Assembly (NCBI GenBank): GCA_001796995.1
Contig: MGOB01000082.1
Location: forward strand, 2,766 to 9,206
Direction: 5' to 3'
Source of the DNA: Chloroflexi bacterium RBG_16_68_14
Lineage (GTDB): Bacteria; Chloroflexota; Dehalococcoidia; DSTF01; RBG-16-68-14
Length of the DNA stretch: 6,441 bases
Part shown: one piece after another, positions 5,330 through 6,441 of the stretch
Position numbering within the stretch: the first letter of the stretch is position 1
How the letters are laid out: every line of letters starts with the position of its first letter
Notes under the pieces: model-generated
Seen by the model: the letters and a program-made list of their open reading frames with translations, nothing else
Database searches by the model: none
What the model was told of the DNA's origin: nothing
Position numbers and translations under genes: made by a program

Positions 5330-5350
5330 TATCGACATGGCGGGTCGATA
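5330..5350. repeat. Short hairpin in the intergenic region
   Basis: TATCGAC (5330-5336) and GTCGATA (5344-5350) form a perfect 7-bp stem around a 7-nt loop, just outside the right arm of the cassette. There is no T-run and the function is unknown. Confidence 0.4.
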
Positions 5351-5362
5351 GCGTAGCTCGGC

Positions 5363-5392
5363 GTGACACCGCCTGTCAAGGGCTCCTATAGT
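5363..5392 (+). promoter_or_regulatory. Orphan promoter-like sequence
   Basis: GTGACA (5363-5368, 5 of 6) and TATAGT (5387-5392, 5 of 6) are 18 bp apart on the plus strand. Transcription would begin near 5399 and run antisense into the 3' end of the FAD gene. No plus-strand coding region follows, so it is either a chance match, a remnant, or the start of an untranslated RNA. Confidence 0.3.
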
Positions 5393-5448
5393 AAAGCGTA
5401 TCACATAAGCGCCTGAAATCTAACCCCCTTTCCCCAATCTCTCCTTGC

Positions 5449-5469
5449 AGTTTCGCAACAGGTTACTAG
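5449..5469 (-). repeat. Right arm of outer imperfect inverted repeat
   Basis: Reverse complement of this stretch matches 3679-3700 at 18 positions, including a perfect TGCGAAACT. It covers the stop codon of the FAD gene (5466-5468), so the junction of the A/T-richer block appears to touch the end of that gene. Confidence 0.4.
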
Positions 5470-6441
5470 GTTCTGGGTTCTGGGTTCTGCTTAGGTGGCA
5501 GCCAGACCCCTGCCTTCACGAGCAGTCGCTGCAGCTCCGGCACGTCGATCTCGGGCAGCGACGCGTTGCGGCGAAGCGCCAGCGCCGCCGCCACGCCCGC
5601 CGCCTCGCCGGTGGCGAAGCAGGCCGGGATCTCCTTCGTCGCGTGGTGCGCGCGGTGGTCGACGCTGATGCAGCGGCCGGCCGCCAGCAGGTTGGTGACC
5701 CGCTGCGGTAGCAAGCTGCGATAGGGGATCTGGTAGGTGCAGTCGTACTTGGTCCAGTGGCCGGTGACCGCCACCACATCGTCGAAGGGCCGGTCCAGGT
5801 CCTCCCGCCGCAGCACGTACCGCCCGACCAGCCGGCGCGACTCGGTGATGCCCAGCGTCAGGGCCACGTCTGTCAGGTAGGCGCGCTCGAAGCCGGGCAC
5901 CTGACGGCGCAGGCGGTCGACCTCCGCCATCACCATCCGCCGGCACTCGATCTCGGCGTAGGTGAGGTCGTCCGGGTCCGTCGCGTCGATGCGCCGGTCG
6001 ATGCGGTCGGCCGCGCCCCAGGGCATGAGCGCCTGGCCGGGGCGCACGGTGCGGAAGAACGCCCCGCCGCGGGCCGCCTGCGCGGCATCGATGTCCTCGA
6101 CGCCGGACATGCGGAACCAGAGCCAGGGGTGCACCTCCTCCAGCTCGAACGGCTCCCCCGCCAGTACGAAGAGGTCGCCGTCGCCCGTCGCGTCGATGAC
6201 GACGTCGCAGGCGATGGCCTGTCGCCCGGCCTTCGAGGTGAAGACGACATGGCTGATCTTGTCACCGTCCAGCACCAGGTCGGAGGCCCAGCGGTGGTAC
6301 ATCAGGCGCACGCCCGCCTCCGCCACCCACCCGTTGGCGACGAACTTGAACTCCTCCGGGTCGTAGGCGACGGAGTAGCGCACCTTGTGGGGCGCCGAGC
6401 CCCAGACCAGCCCCCAGCGCCGGTAGCGCTCGATGAGCTCC
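5466..6441 (-). CDS. FAD-dependent oxidoreductase (PF12831-type), N-terminus beyond right edge
   Basis: The leftward frame is open from the window edge to a TAG at 5466-5468, giving 324 visible C-terminal residues. DVVIDATGDGDLFVLAGEPFE (79-99 of the visible part), IPYRSLLP (238-245), NLLAAGRCIS (250-259) and CFATGEAAGVAAALA (274-288) are hallmarks of the FAD_oxidored family. The last segment is the second FAD-binding strand-helix, which contacts the flavin. The N-terminal GxGxxG nucleotide motif must lie upstream, outside the window. GTG at 6383 is internal, since family-like sequence (ELIERYRRWGLVW) continues before it. Members oxidise small molecules or are fused or linked to sugar-related catabolic genes; the substrate cannot be told. 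The final residues QNPEPRT come from a 7-bp tandem repeat and are unlikely to be functional. It converges on the fic/nuclease block, from which it differs in GC content. Confidence 0.87.
   Translation of the reverse strand, partial: ELIERYRRWGLVWGSAPHKVRYSVAYDPEEFKFVANGWVAEAGVRLMYHRWASDLVLDGDKISHVVFTSKAGRQAIACDVVIDATGDGDLFVLAGEPFELEEVHPWLWFRMSGVEDIDAAQAARGGAFFRTVRPGQALMPWGAADRIDRRIDATDPDDLTYAEIECRRMVMAEVDRLRRQVPGFERAYLTDVALTLGITESRRLVGRYVLRREDLDRPFDDVVAVTGHWTKYDCTYQIPYRSLLPQRVTNLLAAGRCISVDHRAHHATKEIPACFATGEAAGVAAALALRRNASLPEIDVPELQRLLVKAGVWLPPKQNPEPRT
5469..5489. repeat. Three tandem copies of a 7-bp repeat
   Basis: GGTTCTG occurs three times without gaps at 5469-5475, 5476-5482 and 5483-5489. 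On the minus strand it encodes the last residues (QNPEPRT) of the FAD oxidoreductase, directly before its stop. Confidence 0.85.

Overview
The window is high-GC bacterial chromosomal DNA with densely packed genes. Gene content (two DedA-family membrane proteins, RimI with a long internal insert, a DUF4389 membrane protein, an SDR, a PF12831-type FAD oxidoreductase) and strong G/C preference at third codon positions would fit a Chloroflexota-like or actinobacterium-like genome. That assignment is inference from style only; there is no rRNA or other marker to fix it.

Layout. Positions 1-2017 hold three leftward genes, read from right to left: rimI (1331-2017), a DedA protein (531-1118, with a reading frame that extends upstream to about 1199) and a second DedA-family protein cut by the left edge (1-498). 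The two DedA genes are 32 bp apart and probably co-transcribed. A short divergent intergenic region (2018-2185) carries candidate promoters for rimI and for the rightward pair DUF4389 protein (2186-2806) and SDR dehydrogenase (2851-3609). At the right edge a leftward FAD-dependent oxidoreductase (5466-6441) is cut at its N-terminus.

Between the SDR and the FAD gene lies a block of about 1.85 kb (3610-5465) that is visibly richer in A/T and uses different codons. It looks acquired. It holds a class II Fic protein with a near-consensus sigma70 promoter and a clear intrinsic terminator, followed by a 93-residue staphylococcal-nuclease-like protein. The nuclease gene is tightly enclosed by a 28-bp inverted repeat (4949-4976 and 5291-5318, 27 of 28 positions matching). 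This 370-bp unit contains a ribosome binding site, one ORF and almost nothing else, so it looks like a minimal mobile or invertible cassette. A weaker inverted repeat (3679-3700 and 5449-5469) lies near the two borders of the A/T-rich block and may mark a larger element around it.

How the genes work together: the flanking genes are ordinary housekeeping or metabolic functions with no visible common pathway. The most notable part is the Fic plus nuclease block with its nested inverted repeats. It carries no recognisable transposase, integrase or separate antitoxin, so any mobility would have to be supplied from elsewhere.
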